From Candidatus Rokuibacteriota bacterium (lineage in GTDB: Bacteria > Methylomirabilota > Methylomirabilia > Rokubacteriales > CSP1-6), in assembly GCA_016184365.1 (NCBI GenBank), contig JACPCW010000133.1, positions 22,167 through 86,166 of the forward strand: 64,000 nucleotides of DNA. The letters run 5' to 3'. Numbering within the stretch: the stretch's first letter is position 1; each line of letters begins with the position of its first letter. The position numbers and the translations under genes are program-made. Below are positions 47,872-56,289 of this stretch, piece after piece. Under the pieces are notes generated by a model. It had not been told where the DNA came from, made no database searches, and saw only the letters and a program-made list of their open reading frames with translations.

Positions 47872-47893
47872 CGTAGCACGCCCGTGCTACGCT
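47872..47893. promoter_or_regulatory. Palindromic operator in the divergent promoter
   Basis: CGTAGCACG-CC-CGTGCTACG (47872-47891) is a perfect 9-bp inverted repeat. It overlaps the plus-strand -10 box TACGCT (47888-47893, 9 nt before GTG 47903) and a minus-strand TACGAT. One regulator could control both operons. Confidence 0.6.
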
Positions 47894-47902
47894 ACCGCCC
47901 TC

Positions 47903-49111
47903 GTGACCGCGACCCACGACACTTCAATGACGGCGCTCGATGGTGTGCGCGTGATCGATCAGACGCAGATCATGGCCGGCCCGACGTGCACCATGCTGCT
48001 CGGCGATCTCGGCGCGGACGTCATCAAGGTGGAGCCGCCGGACGGTGAGACGACGCGCGGCATGGAGCCGACGCTCGGCCCCGGACTCTCCGCGGCGTTT
48101 CTCGCGGTCAACCGCAACAAGCGCAGTCTCACGCTCGATCTCAAAGATCCGCGCGGACTCGACATCTTCCGCAAGCTCGTCGCCACGTCGGACGTGCTCG
48201 TCGAGAACTACCGGCCGGGCGTCGCCAAGCGGCTCGGCATCGACTACGACACGCTCGCCGCGCTCAACGCGCGATTGATCTACTGCTCGATCTCGGGCTT
48301 CGGGCAAACGGGGCCGTACGCGAGTCGCGGCGGGTACGACCTGATCGCGCAGGGCATGAGCGGCATCATGAGCGCGACGGGCAACGAAGGCGGGCCGCCG
48401 GTGAAGGTCGGCGTGCCGATCGCCGATCTCGGCGCCGGCCTCTTCGGCGTGTTCGGCATCATGTGCGCGCTGCGCGCACGGCGCCTCACCGGGCGCGGCC
48501 AGTACGTCGACACGTCGCTCTTCGAAGCCGGCGTCGCGCTCTCCCAGTGGGAAGCGACGGAGTACTGGTGCACCGGCAACGTGCCGAAGCGCCTCGGCAC
48601 GGCGCACCGCCTGAACGCGCCGTACCAGGCGTTTCGCGCGAGCGACGGCCACTTCACCGTCGGCGCCGCGAACGACAAGCTCTGGCCGCTCTTCTGCGGC
48701 GTCCTCGGACTCGACCCTCTCACGCGCGACGCGCGCTTCGACACGCTCGCCGGGCGCGTGCGGAATCGCGCGGAGCTCGAGCCGCTGATCGAAGCGGTCA
48801 CGTCGACGAAGCCGCGCGCGCACTGGCTGGCGCGCTGCGAAGAGGCCGGCATTCCCGCCGGGCCGATCTACACGGTGCCCGAAGCGCACGCCGATCCGCA
48901 CGCGCAGGCGCGCGGCATGGTGCAGGAGGTCGATCATCCGGACGCCGGACGCGTGAAGACGCTCGGCAACCCGGTGAAGATGTCGAAGTCGCCGCCGCGT
49001 CTGCGGAAGGCGGCGCCGCGACTCGGCGAAGACACGCGCACGATCCTGCGCGAGCTCGGCTATGCCGGCGGCGACGTCGCGCAGCTCGCGCGCGCGAAGG
49101 TCATCGCATGA
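47903..49111 (+). CDS. Class III (CaiB/BaiF) CoA-transferase, first of a tandem pair
   Basis: 402 residues from GTG 47903; ATG 47927 is the alternative. VRVIDQTQIMAGPTCTMLLG, DLGADVIKVEPPDGE, NRNKRSLTLDLKDPRGLD, VENYRPGVAKRLGID, and PIADLGAG with catalytic Asp175. It moves CoA between acids such as a dicarboxylate and a degradation intermediate. Followed with ATGA overlap by a paralogue; both may form one heteromeric enzyme or act on different substrates. Confidence 0.92.
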   Translation: MTATHDTSMTALDGVRVIDQTQIMAGPTCTMLLGDLGADVIKVEPPDGETTRGMEPTLGPGLSAAFLAVNRNKRSLTLDLKDPRGLDIFRKLVATSDVLVENYRPGVAKRLGIDYDTLAALNARLIYCSISGFGQTGPYASRGGYDLIAQGMSGIMSATGNEGGPPVKVGVPIADLGAGLFGVFGIMCALRARRLTGRGQYVDTSLFEAGVALSQWEATEYWCTGNVPKRLGTAHRLNAPYQAFRASDGHFTVGAANDKLWPLFCGVLGLDPLTRDARFDTLAGRVRNRAELEPLIEAVTSTKPRAHWLARCEEAGIPAGPIYTVPEAHADPHAQARGMVQEVDHPDAGRVKTLGNPVKMSKSPPRLRKAAPRLGEDTRTILRELGYAGGDVAQLARAKVIA

Positions 49112-50292
49112 AGCCGCTCGCCGGCACGCGCGTGATCGATCTCACGCAGGCGATGGCCGCGCCGTTCTGCACGATGAACCTCGCCGACATGGGCGCGGAC
49201 GTCATCAAGGTCGAGCCGCCGGGCACGGGCGAGCCGACCCGCCGCGAAGGCGCGGTGCAGAAGAACGGCGTGAGCGGCAGCTTCCTCGCGATGAACCGCA
49301 ACAAGCGGAGCCTCACGATCGATCTCAAGCAGCCGGACGGCGTGGCCGTCATGAAGCGGCTCGCGCGCAGCGCCGACGTCTTCGTGCAGAACTACCGCCC
49401 CGGCGTGGTCGCGCGGCTCGGCATCGGCTATGACGCGCTCGCCAAGGAGAATCCGCGGCTCGTGTACTGCTCGGTCAGCGGCTTCGGCAGCACCGGGCCG
49501 TACGCGTCACGCGGTGGCTACGACCTGATCGCGCAGGGGATGAGCGGCATCATCAGCGTCACGGGCGACGAGGACGGCCCACCGGCGAAGTCGGGCATCC
49601 CGCTGAGTGATCTGACCGCCGGTCTCTATGCCGCGTACGGCATCCTCGCGGCGCTCGAATATCGCGACCGCACCGGCGAAGGCCAGCACGTCGACACGTC
49701 GCTCTTCGAGGCGGCGATGTCGCTCACGGTGTGGGAATCGACGGAATACTGGGCGACGGGCCGCACGCCGCAGCGCCTCGGCTCCGCGCATCGGCTGACC
49801 GCGCCGTATCAGGCGGTCCGCGCGTCCGACGGCTACTTCACCGTCGGCGCGAACAACGACAAGCTGTTCGACGCGTGCTGCCGCGCGCTCGATCGCGCCG
49901 ACCTCCTGACCGATGCGCGCTTCGCGACGCGCGACGATCGCCTGAAGAGCCGCGCGCCGCTCATCGCGGAGATCGAGAAGACGACGATCGCGGGAACGCG
50001 CGCGCACTGGCTCGCGCGGCTCGACACGGCCGGCGTACCGTGTGGTCCAATCAACACGTATCCGGAGACGCTCGCCGATCCGCACACGCTCGCGCGCGAC
50101 ATGGTCGTGGATCTCGTGCATCCGGTGGCGGGTGAGATCAAGGCCCTCGGCGTGCCGGTGAAGCTGTCGGAGACGCCCGGGGCGGTCGAGCGCGCGGCGC
50201 CGCTGGTCGGCGAGCACACGGCGGAGATCCTGACCGAGCTCGGCTACACCGACGCCGAGCAGCACGATCTCCGCGCGCGCGGCGTCGTGTAG
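49108..50292 (+). CDS. Class III (CaiB/BaiF) CoA-transferase, second of a tandem pair
   Basis: 394 residues. TRVIDLTQAMAAPFCTMNLA, DMGADVIKVEPPGTGEPTRR, NRNKRSLTIDLKQPDGVAVM, VQNYRPGVVARLGIG, GYDLIAQGMSGI and PLSDLTAG with Asp168 are all present. Closely similar to the preceding gene along the whole length. Such pairs occur for succinyl-CoA:(R)-citramalate CoA-transferase subunits, which fits the CitE-like lyase elsewhere in the window, but this is inference. Confidence 0.92.
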   Translation: MKPLAGTRVIDLTQAMAAPFCTMNLADMGADVIKVEPPGTGEPTRREGAVQKNGVSGSFLAMNRNKRSLTIDLKQPDGVAVMKRLARSADVFVQNYRPGVVARLGIGYDALAKENPRLVYCSVSGFGSTGPYASRGGYDLIAQGMSGIISVTGDEDGPPAKSGIPLSDLTAGLYAAYGILAALEYRDRTGEGQHVDTSLFEAAMSLTVWESTEYWATGRTPQRLGSAHRLTAPYQAVRASDGYFTVGANNDKLFDACCRALDRADLLTDARFATRDDRLKSRAPLIAEIEKTTIAGTRAHWLARLDTAGVPCGPINTYPETLADPHTLARDMVVDLVHPVAGEIKALGVPVKLSETPGAVERAAPLVGEHTAEILTELGYTDAEQHDLRARGVV

Positions 50293-50310
50293 CTCGGACG
50301 CTGCGACGTT

Positions 50311-50532
50311 CTAGCGCCGGACGAGACAGACGCCGAACGCGTTGAACGGTGCGGGCTTCCTTCGGCGCTCGTCGGCCGCGGGCTCGGCGGTGCCGCGCCG
50401 GTCGATCGTGATCTCGACGTCGCGGACCGAGGCGAGGCGTTCCTTCAGGTAGCGATACGTGGAGTCATCACCACGACGCACGACCACGAGGTAACGAACG
50501 CGCGATGCCGTGGGCGCGTCGGTGATCATCAT
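50311..50532 (-). CDS. 73-residue protein, paralogue of the Tyr-Leu-Lys / Asp-Arg-Arg protein
   Basis: RVRYLVVVRRGDDSTYRYLK, ERLASVRDVEITIDRR aligns with the 59-residue protein at 1131-1310 over LVVxR...SxYxYLK...DRR. The tail differs (NAFGVCLVRR). The start may be either of two ATGs; TACCCT lies 6 nt upstream of the first. Convergent with the CoA-transferase pair. Function unknown. Confidence 0.65.
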   Translation of the reverse strand: MMITDAPTASRVRYLVVVRRGDDSTYRYLKERLASVRDVEITIDRRGTAEPAADERRRKPAPFNAFGVCLVRR

Positions 50533-50574
50533 GGCGCGAGGGTAACGCCATGACGCTGCGCGCGCGAAGAGAAA

Positions 50575-50826
50575 TCAGGACGCGAGGCGAACGCCGGAGC
50601 GGATTTCGAAGAGCTCTTGATCCAGGAGCGACGCCGCCGCGACGCGGACGAGCGCGCCGCAGTAGTGGCAGTGCACGAAGAGCGGTTCGTGTGAGACGAA
50701 TGCGCTACCGCACTTCACGCAGCGATTGGTGCGCTCCGTGAGAAAGCGCTTCGTCGCACGCTCGAGCCCGCGCTCTGGTATCAGGTAGACGAGCCGTGGA
50801 TTCGATCGGTCTCGCTCCGCTTTCAT
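50575..50826 (-). CDS. 83-residue zinc-ribbon protein
   Basis: From ATG 50826 (GGAGGGAT ribosome site): RLVYLIPERGLERATKRFLT, then NRCVKCGSAFVS and VHCHYCGALVRV, a classic pair of CxxC knuckles 18 residues apart, and a hydrophobic-acidic end. Zinc ribbon with unknown partner. The gene follows the deoxyhypusine-synthase-like gene on the same strand by about 67 nt. Confidence 0.75.
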   Translation of the reverse strand: MKAERDRSNPRLVYLIPERGLERATKRFLTERTNRCVKCGSAFVSHEPLFVHCHYCGALVRVAAASLLDQELFEIRSGVRLAS

Positions 50827-50893
50827 CCCTCGATCCCTCCGGCCGGCCCGGTTCGGGTCGACCGGCCAGAGCCTTTGTACACCAAGCCGCAAA

Positions 50894-51937
50894 TCAATCC
50901 AAGGCGGCCGGCAAGTGCGCGGCCAGCGCGGCGCGCGCGCGGCGCCGATGCGCGTCGCCGTAATGTTCGGCCAGTCCGTGACAGAGGATCGGCAGCGCGA
51001 TCGTGATGTCGGCGAACAGCATCACGTTCGCGCCGGCCGGTGATTCCTTGCCCCACGAGATGCATTCCGTGCCGACACCCGCGCCGCCGAGGCCGCCGAA
51101 GACGGTGTTGTCCGTCGTGATCTGGATCGCCGCCAGGTGCGGGCTCGCGCGCTCGCCGCCGCGGATCGCGCAGACGCTCGTCGCGGTGATCTGCAGGAAG
51201 TCCTTCGGCACGCCGCCGCCCAGGAAGACGGCGCCGGTGCCGAGCGCCGGCGCCATCCATCGATCCATGATCCGCAGCGCGACGTCGTAGTCCCGGAAGA
51301 AGTCGACCGCCGGCCCTTTCGCGCGCGCGGTGCGATAGCCCTCGGAGATCGGTCCGTCCGGCGCGGCCGGCACGAACAGCGGAACGCCCTCGCGATAGCA
51401 CGTGGCCGTCAGTCCGCCGGACACGCCCTGGCCGTCGAGCCATCGACCGAGCTCGTGCATGAACCGGGCGCCGGAGATCGTCGGGGCGCGCCACGTCCGC
51501 GCGAGATGGTCGAAGAATCCGCCGAGAAAGTCTTCGAACCGGTCGTACTCCGCCGCGCTCACCACGTGGTCGTAGAAGCGATAGAACCCGCCGCGCCAGA
51601 GCTCGGCGTCGTCGACGTGTTCCGGATCGATCTGATGGAATGGCGCGCCGCGCTGTTCGAGGAGATCTTCCGTCGCGTTCGCCGACGTCGAGGCGACGAG
51701 ATCGACGTAGCCGCGCTCGATCAGCCACGTCACGAGCGGCCACATGCCGGCGCTCGCCATCGAGCCGGCGAGCCCGAGGCAGATGAGGCCGGGGCCGTCG
51801 ATCATGCGCTTCCAGATGTCGAAGGCCTCGCCGAGCTTTCGGCCCTGGAACGCCGACGCCTGCATGCGGCCGAGCAACCGGCTGATCGACGCGCCGTTCT
51901 TGGTGTCGACGTGCAGCGGCTCGCGTACCGGCCACAT
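50894..51937 (-). CDS. Deoxyhypusine-synthase-family protein
   Basis: 347 residues from ATG 51937 (GGAGGG ribosome site). GLICLGLAGSMASAGMWPLV, VDLVASTSANATEDLL, IDGPG at 47-50, and GAVFLGGGVPKDFLQI with Lys245, in the place of the lysine that forms the enamine intermediate in deoxyhypusine synthase. Bacteria lack the usual eIF5A target, and bacterial members are thought to make homospermidine or related polyamines from spermidine or putrescine with NAD. Divergent from a methyltransferase gene. Confidence 0.88.
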   Translation of the reverse strand: MWPVREPLHVDTKNGASISRLLGRMQASAFQGRKLGEAFDIWKRMIDGPGLICLGLAGSMASAGMWPLVTWLIERGYVDLVASTSANATEDLLEQRGAPFHQIDPEHVDDAELWRGGFYRFYDHVVSAAEYDRFEDFLGGFFDHLARTWRAPTISGARFMHELGRWLDGQGVSGGLTATCYREGVPLFVPAAPDGPISEGYRTARAKGPAVDFFRDYDVALRIMDRWMAPALGTGAVFLGGGVPKDFLQITATSVCAIRGGERASPHLAAIQITTDNTVFGGLGGAGVGTECISWGKESPAGANVMLFADITIALPILCHGLAEHYGDAHRRRARAALAAHLPAALD

Positions 51938-51973
51938 AAGCGCCCTCCGTGCGTTCGCTCGATCCGAGTACCG

Positions 51974-51979
51974 TAGACT
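51974..51979 (+). promoter_or_regulatory. -10 box of the methyltransferase gene
   Basis: TAGACT, 7 nt before ATG 51987, no ribosome site; leaderless spacing. Identical hexamer and spacing to dus. Confidence 0.5.
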
Positions 51980-51986
51980 CGCGACC

Positions 51987-52886
51987 ATGACGGACGACAC
52001 CACGCAGCTCTTCGACCGCATGGCCGACACGTACGACACGCTCGAGCCGTGGTACGTCCACCTCTACGAGCGGCTCGACGCGCTCCTGCGCACAACGCTC
52101 GCGCCGCCGCGCCCCGGCGCCCGCGCGCTCGATGCCGGCTGCGGCACCGGCTTTCAGACCGCGACGCTGCGCGCGCTCGGCTGGACCGTGCACGGCGTCG
52201 ACCTCTCCGCGGGGCTGCTCGCGGTGGCGCGGCGGAAGTGGCCGTCCGCGCCGCTCGCGTGCGGCGATCTCGAGACGCTGCCGTATCGCGACGCCGCGTT
52301 CGACGCCGTCGCGTGCTGCGGCAGCACGCTGTCGTTCGTCGCGACGCCGGCGCGCACGCTCGCCGAGATCGCCCGCGTGCTCCGGCCGGGCGGCCGGCTC
52401 GTGCTCGAGTGCGAGCACAAATGGAGCCTCGACCTCGTGTGGACGGTCGCGAGCGCGCTCGTCGGCGATCCGCTGGGCTACGGCGTCACGCCGAAGGGCG
52501 CGTGGCGGCAGGTCGCTCGACCGCTGCGCGAAGGCTTTCGGCTCGACTACCCCGCGCCGCTGCCCGACGGCGGTCAAGCATACATGCGGCTCCGGACGTT
52601 CACGATGGCGGAGCTCGGCGCGATGCTGACGGCGGCGGGCTTCCGCGTGCGGCGCGTCGCCGGCATCCACGCGATCACGAACGTGCTGCCGTCGACCCTC
52701 CTGCACCGCGAGCGCCTGGCCCGGCCGCTCGAGGGCGTCTATCGCGGTCTCTGCGCGCTCGACCGCGCGCTGACGGCGTCCGGCGCGTGGTGGCTCGCGA
52801 ACAGTCTCGTGGTCAGCGCGACGAGAGAACTTCCTTCGCCTGCCCGCAGTCTTCCTGGTACACGCACTCCGTCGCCCGCGGCGTGA
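51987..52886 (+). CDS. SAM-dependent methyltransferase
   Basis: 299 residues. Class I fold: MADTYDTLEPWYVHLYERL, motif I ARALDAGCGTGFQTATLRAL (about 46-65), VHGVDLSAGLLAVARRKWPS, GDLETLPYRDAAFDAVACCG and LAEIARVLRPGGRLVLECEH (methyltransferase-11 type). The C-terminal part has hydrophobic helices. Substrate unknown. The last about 25 residues overlap the convergent small exported protein, so the C-terminus could be a little extended. Confidence 0.88.
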   Translation: MTDDTTQLFDRMADTYDTLEPWYVHLYERLDALLRTTLAPPRPGARALDAGCGTGFQTATLRALGWTVHGVDLSAGLLAVARRKWPSAPLACGDLETLPYRDAAFDAVACCGSTLSFVATPARTLAEIARVLRPGGRLVLECEHKWSLDLVWTVASALVGDPLGYGVTPKGAWRQVARPLREGFRLDYPAPLPDGGQAYMRLRTFTMAELGAMLTAAGFRVRRVAGIHAITNVLPSTLLHRERLARPLEGVYRGLCALDRALTASGAWWLANSLVVSATRELPSPARSLPGTRTPSPAA

Positions 52887-53010
52887 CGATGGCCTTGATC
52901 GGGTGCGACGCGGGACAGACGCCGTCCTTCGGCAACAGCGCATGCGCGCCGATCGGCGCGCCGGGCGCGAGCATCGTGACGGCGACGAGGACGATCAGCG
53001 GCGCTTGCAC
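52813..53010 (-). CDS. Small exported Cys-containing protein
   Basis: 65 residues from GTG 53010. Signal peptide (LIVLVAVTMLAPGAPIGAHA), then GVCPASHPIKAIVTPRATE with CVYQEDCGQ. The CPxSHPIK...ECVY pattern recalls short periplasmic repeat domains found after phospholipase and nuclease proteins, but I cannot name it. Overlaps the M23 gene end by 16 nt, so it is probably co-transcribed. Confidence 0.55.
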   Translation of the reverse strand: MQAPLIVLVAVTMLAPGAPIGAHALLPKDGVCPASHPIKAIVTPRATECVYQEDCGQAKEVLSSR

Positions 53011-53810
53011 GCGACCGGCCACACGAGCCGCGCGCCCGCGGGATGCACGGTACCGTCCTCGGCGGCGTACGGGATCGTGACCTTCTTCTGGTCTTTCGTC
53101 AGGCGGTCGACGTCGTCCACGTCGCGGAGATCGGGGACATAGAGGGCCATCGGATCGAAGATCTTCGCGCCCGGTGACTGCACCGAAGAGTCGCGCCGCT
53201 TCCACGTGTCGCTCGGGCCCGCGAACGTCGTCAGGTGCAGGTGCGGATAGCCCGTCGCACCGTAGTGTCGGCCCTCCGTGCCGGTCCGGCCGGAGAGGCC
53301 GACGACGTCGCCCGCCTTCACCGTCTGGCCGATCGTCACTGCCGACGTGTCCTGGAAGTGCTGGTACTTCGCGTAGACCCAGAACGGCAGTCCCGTGTCG
53401 TCGGGCGAATGCTGCAGCCACAGAAAATTCCCGGTGAACATGCCGGCGCTGCCGGCGCTGATCACCGTGCCGCCCGCGAGCGCCCGGAGCGGCGTGCCCT
53501 CGTCGAGCGTGATGTCGATGCCGCCGTGGAGGCCGCCGAACCGGTCCATCGGCCGCCGGCTGCCGTCGTACCGCGTGGTCGCGCCATAGGCCGAGGCGAC
53601 GTCGGGACATTTCACGCCGCTCGGGAACACCGGCACGAGGCCGCTCGGACGGATCACCATGCGCGGCTCCGCGGCGAGGTCCTGCTTGGGGTCGGTCGCT
53701 TGACCGGCGCCGCCCTTGCGGCCGCCGAGATGCGACCGCGCGTCGACGCCACCGACCCCGGCCGCCGTCGCCACGAGGGCGACGAGGGCCGCGACGCGCG
53801 CGGCCTTCAC
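52995..53810 (-). CDS. M23 (LytM) family metallopeptidase
   Basis: 271 residues, GTG start at 53810, with a signal peptide (VAALVALVATAAGVGGVDA). The LytM core has GLHGGIDITLDEGTPLRALA with His95/Asp99 and GATGYPHLHLTTFAG with His190/His192 as zinc ligands and general base. Acts on peptidoglycan cross-links in the periplasm or is a degenerate activator. It starts 8 nt after the aminotransferase gene in the same operon. Confidence 0.9.
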   Translation of the reverse strand: MKAARVAALVALVATAAGVGGVDARSHLGGRKGGAGQATDPKQDLAAEPRMVIRPSGLVPVFPSGVKCPDVASAYGATTRYDGSRRPMDRFGGLHGGIDITLDEGTPLRALAGGTVISAGSAGMFTGNFLWLQHSPDDTGLPFWVYAKYQHFQDTSAVTIGQTVKAGDVVGLSGRTGTEGRHYGATGYPHLHLTTFAGPSDTWKRRDSSVQSPGAKIFDPMALYVPDLRDVDDVDRLTKDQKKVTIPYAAEDGTVHPAGARLVWPVACKRR

Positions 53811-53817
53811 GCGCGCG

Positions 53818-55119
53818 TCAGCGAACGGCGGCCAGCGCGGCGTCGAACACGCGGAGCGTCCGCTCGACGTCCGCCTCGGTGTGCGCGCACGACGTGTACA
53901 GCTTCGTCGCGCCCTTGAGGAGGCCGCGCTTGAGACATTCCTCGTTGAACCGCCGGAGCTTCGCGACGTCGTTGGTGAGCGTCGCGCGGTAATCGACGAT
54001 CGGCGTGCTCGTGAAGAAGACGTCGAAGCACGCCGGATGCCCGACGACCTGCGCCGTGAGCCCGAGCGTCTTCACGCGCTCGGCGAGCCCCGTCATGAGC
54101 GCGGTCCCGATGGCGCGCTGGCGCTCGTACACGCCGGGCTTCCGCAGCTCCGCGAGCGTCGCGAGCCCCGCGGCCGCGGCGATCGGATTGCCGTTCAGCG
54201 TGCCGACCTGCGACACGAACTCGCGCGAGCCGTCGAGCCGCGGGTCGAAGCCCTTCATGATGTCGGCGCGCCCGGCGACGGCGGCCAGCGGGAATCCGCC
54301 GCCGACGATCTTGCCGTACGTGGCGAGGTCCGGCGTCACGCCGTAGAACTCCTGCGCGCCGCCGTACGCGAACCGGAAGCCGGTGACGACCTCGTCGAAG
54401 ATGAGCGGGATCTCGTACCGCTGCGTCAGCCGCCGGATGCCGGCGAGAAATCCCTCCGTCGGCGCGATGATCCGCTGGAACGGCTCCACGATGACGGCCG
54501 CGAGCGTGTCGGCGTGCACCGCCAGGAGCGCCTCGACCGTGGCGAGGTCGTTGTACGGCGCGACGAGGACTTTGCCCTCGATCACCTGCGGGATGCCGCC
54601 GGAGTCGGGGGTCGCCGCCGGGAACGCCTTCGGGCTCTTCGGCGTCTGCGACATCAGCGCGTAGTCGTGAGATCCGTGGTAGCCGCCCTCGAATTTGAGG
54701 ATCTTGTCGCGCTGGCGGAACGCGCGCGCGGCGCGCAGCGCGAAGAACGTCGCCTCGGATCCCGTCGACGTGAAGCGGACCTGCTCGGCGCACGGGACGG
54801 CGCGACAGATCTCGTCGGCGAGCCGGATGGCGGGCTCGTTGACCAGGAAATACGTCGAGCCGCCGTCGACCTGTTCGTTCACGGCCCGGACGACGGCCGG
54901 ATGCGCGTGGCCGAGGAACATCGGCCCGGAGCCGAGCAGGTAGTCGATGTACTCGCGCCCGCTCACGTCCCAGAGCCGTGAGCCCCGCGCGCGCTTGACC
55001 ACGAAGGCGAGGTCGTCGCGGAATCGCGACGTCCCCAGCACGCCGCCCGGCAAGCGGCGGCTGGCGATCTCGAGCAGGGCGGCTTCGTCGGGGCTGCGCG
55101 GCGTGTTCTCTGGTGTCAT
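53818..55119 (-). CDS. Class III PLP aminotransferase/GSA-aminomutase-like
   Basis: 433 residues. GHAHPAVVRAVNEQ, QVRFTSTGSEATFFALRAAR (phosphate-binding Gly-Ser), GGYHGSHDYALM, VIVEPFQRIIAPTEGF, LIFDEVVTGFRFAYGGAQ and PLP lysine Lys270 in ATYGKIVGGGFP match the glutamate-1-semialdehyde aminomutase/aminotransferase group. The real glutamate-1-semialdehyde aminomutase function is uncertain because no haem genes are nearby; aminotransfer is equally likely. ATG 55119 has TAGTAT 6 nt upstream and no ribosome site. Confidence 0.9.
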   Translation of the reverse strand: MTPENTPRSPDEAALLEIASRRLPGGVLGTSRFRDDLAFVVKRARGSRLWDVSGREYIDYLLGSGPMFLGHAHPAVVRAVNEQVDGGSTYFLVNEPAIRLADEICRAVPCAEQVRFTSTGSEATFFALRAARAFRQRDKILKFEGGYHGSHDYALMSQTPKSPKAFPAATPDSGGIPQVIEGKVLVAPYNDLATVEALLAVHADTLAAVIVEPFQRIIAPTEGFLAGIRRLTQRYEIPLIFDEVVTGFRFAYGGAQEFYGVTPDLATYGKIVGGGFPLAAVAGRADIMKGFDPRLDGSREFVSQVGTLNGNPIAAAAGLATLAELRKPGVYERQRAIGTALMTGLAERVKTLGLTAQVVGHPACFDVFFTSTPIVDYRATLTNDVAKLRRFNEECLKRGLLKGATKLYTSCAHTEADVERTLRVFDAALAAVR

Positions 55120-55304
55120 GCGCCTATACTACGCGACCCCGGGAGCACGCAGAGATGCACGACGCCCTGCTCGATGCGCGAGCCGTCGATCGTCCCGAGA
55201 CGGCGGAGCAGTCGCAGCATCCCTTCGTTCTCGGCGAGGACGTCGGCACAGAGGCGCCGGATGCCGCGGCGCGAGGCCCCGTCGAACAGATGATCGAGCA
55301 GCAC
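55116..55304 (-). pseudogene. Fragment of a GNAT N-acetyltransferase
   Basis: The peptide LLDHLFDGASRRGIRRLCAD with VLAENEGMLRLLRRLG is the end of a GNAT domain (acetyl-CoA loop and helix alpha-4 region). An in-frame stop lies just upstream and the N-terminal two thirds are absent. Its 3' end overlaps the aminotransferase start. It is therefore a decayed gene remnant. Confidence 0.6.
55126..55131 (-). promoter_or_regulatory. -10 box of the aminotransferase gene
   Basis: TAGTAT on the minus strand, 6 nt before ATG 55119. Same hexamer as the hotdog gene at 4502. Confidence 0.55.
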
Positions 55305-55305
55305 G

Positions 55306-55407
55306 GACTGTCAGTACTGCCGTCACCGGATGCTGCGCGTCGTCCTCGGCTGGCATTGCCCCGGGTGCCACGCCAGCATCGGCGAATCGCTGCGCACGAC
55401 GCGCTGA
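55306..55407 (+). pseudogene. Remnant of a zinc-ribbon peptide
   Basis: Plus-strand frame with DCQYCRHRMLRVVLGWH followed by CPGCHASIGES: two CxxC pairs 16 residues apart. There is no start codon before the first pair (a stop lies four codons upstream), only an internal ATG at 55330. Together with the GNAT fragment it fills the otherwise gene-less 55120-55515 stretch. Could also be chance. Confidence 0.35.
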
Positions 55408-55515
55408 TCTCGCCCGACGCCGTCCCTCCGCGGGCGCCGGCTGCACGGTTTACACCGCCGTCCTGTCTCTTGACGGGCCGACCGCCCGGCGTGCAGAGTC
55501 GCACAGAGACCCGCC

Positions 55516-56289
55516 ATGCCCACCGTCACGGTCCGTGAGATCGCGCTTCATTACGAGTCGTCGGGCGCCGGCACGCCCGCGCTCTGCCTCGTGCACGGGT
55601 CGGGCGGCAGCACCGAGGCGTGGCGACCGCAGCTCGACGGTCTCGCGGGCACGACGCGCGTCATCGCGCTCGACCTGCCCGCCCACGGCCGATCGGGCGG
55701 CGACGGGTTCGCGTCGGTCGATGAAGCGGCGAGCATCGTGCGGGAATTCGTCGACGCCCTCGGCATCGGCCCCGTGGTCATCGGCGGCCACTCCATGGGG
55801 GGCGCGATCGCCCAGGCATTCGCGCTGGCCGCGCCCGAGCTCACCGCCGGCGTGGTACTCGTCGGCACCGGCGCACGCCTCCGCGTGCTGCCGAAGATCT
55901 TCGAGCTGATCGAACACGACCACGCCGCCGCCGTCGCGTTCATCACCGACATGGGCGTTGCCGCGCGCGCGTCGGAGCCGCTCCGGCGCGCGATCGCCGG
56001 GCAGACGCAGCGGACGCCGCCGCGGATTCTCGCCGGCGATTTCGGGGCCTGTGACCGCTTCGACGTCAGCGCGCGGCTCGGCGAGATCCGCGCGCCCGCG
56101 CTCGTGATCTGCGGTGAGGAAGACCGCCTGACGCCGCCGAAGTACGCGGCGTTTCTCCAGGCGCGCCTGCCGAACGCGCGCCTGGTGACCGTGCCGGGCG
56201 CCGGCCATTACGTGCAGCTCGAGCAGCCGGACGCGGTGACGCGGGCGCTGGTCGACTTCCTCACGTCGCTGCCGGTCACGCGCGCATGA
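55516..56289 (+). CDS. Alpha/beta hydrolase
   Basis: 257 residues. VHGSGGSTEAWRPQ (oxyanion), nucleophile elbow GGHSMGGA with Ser93, acid in ICGEEDRLTPP and His in PGAGHYVQLEQPD make a full catalytic triad. Lid region about 125-180. Could be an esterase, lactonase or C-C hydrolase. Its stop overlaps the next start (ATGA), so it is operonic with the DUF2214-type membrane protein. Confidence 0.9.
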   Translation: MPTVTVREIALHYESSGAGTPALCLVHGSGGSTEAWRPQLDGLAGTTRVIALDLPAHGRSGGDGFASVDEAASIVREFVDALGIGPVVIGGHSMGGAIAQAFALAAPELTAGVVLVGTGARLRVLPKIFELIEHDHAAAVAFITDMGVAARASEPLRRAIAGQTQRTPPRILAGDFGACDRFDVSARLGEIRAPALVICGEEDRLTPPKYAAFLQARLPNARLVTVPGAGHYVQLEQPDAVTRALVDFLTSLPVTRA

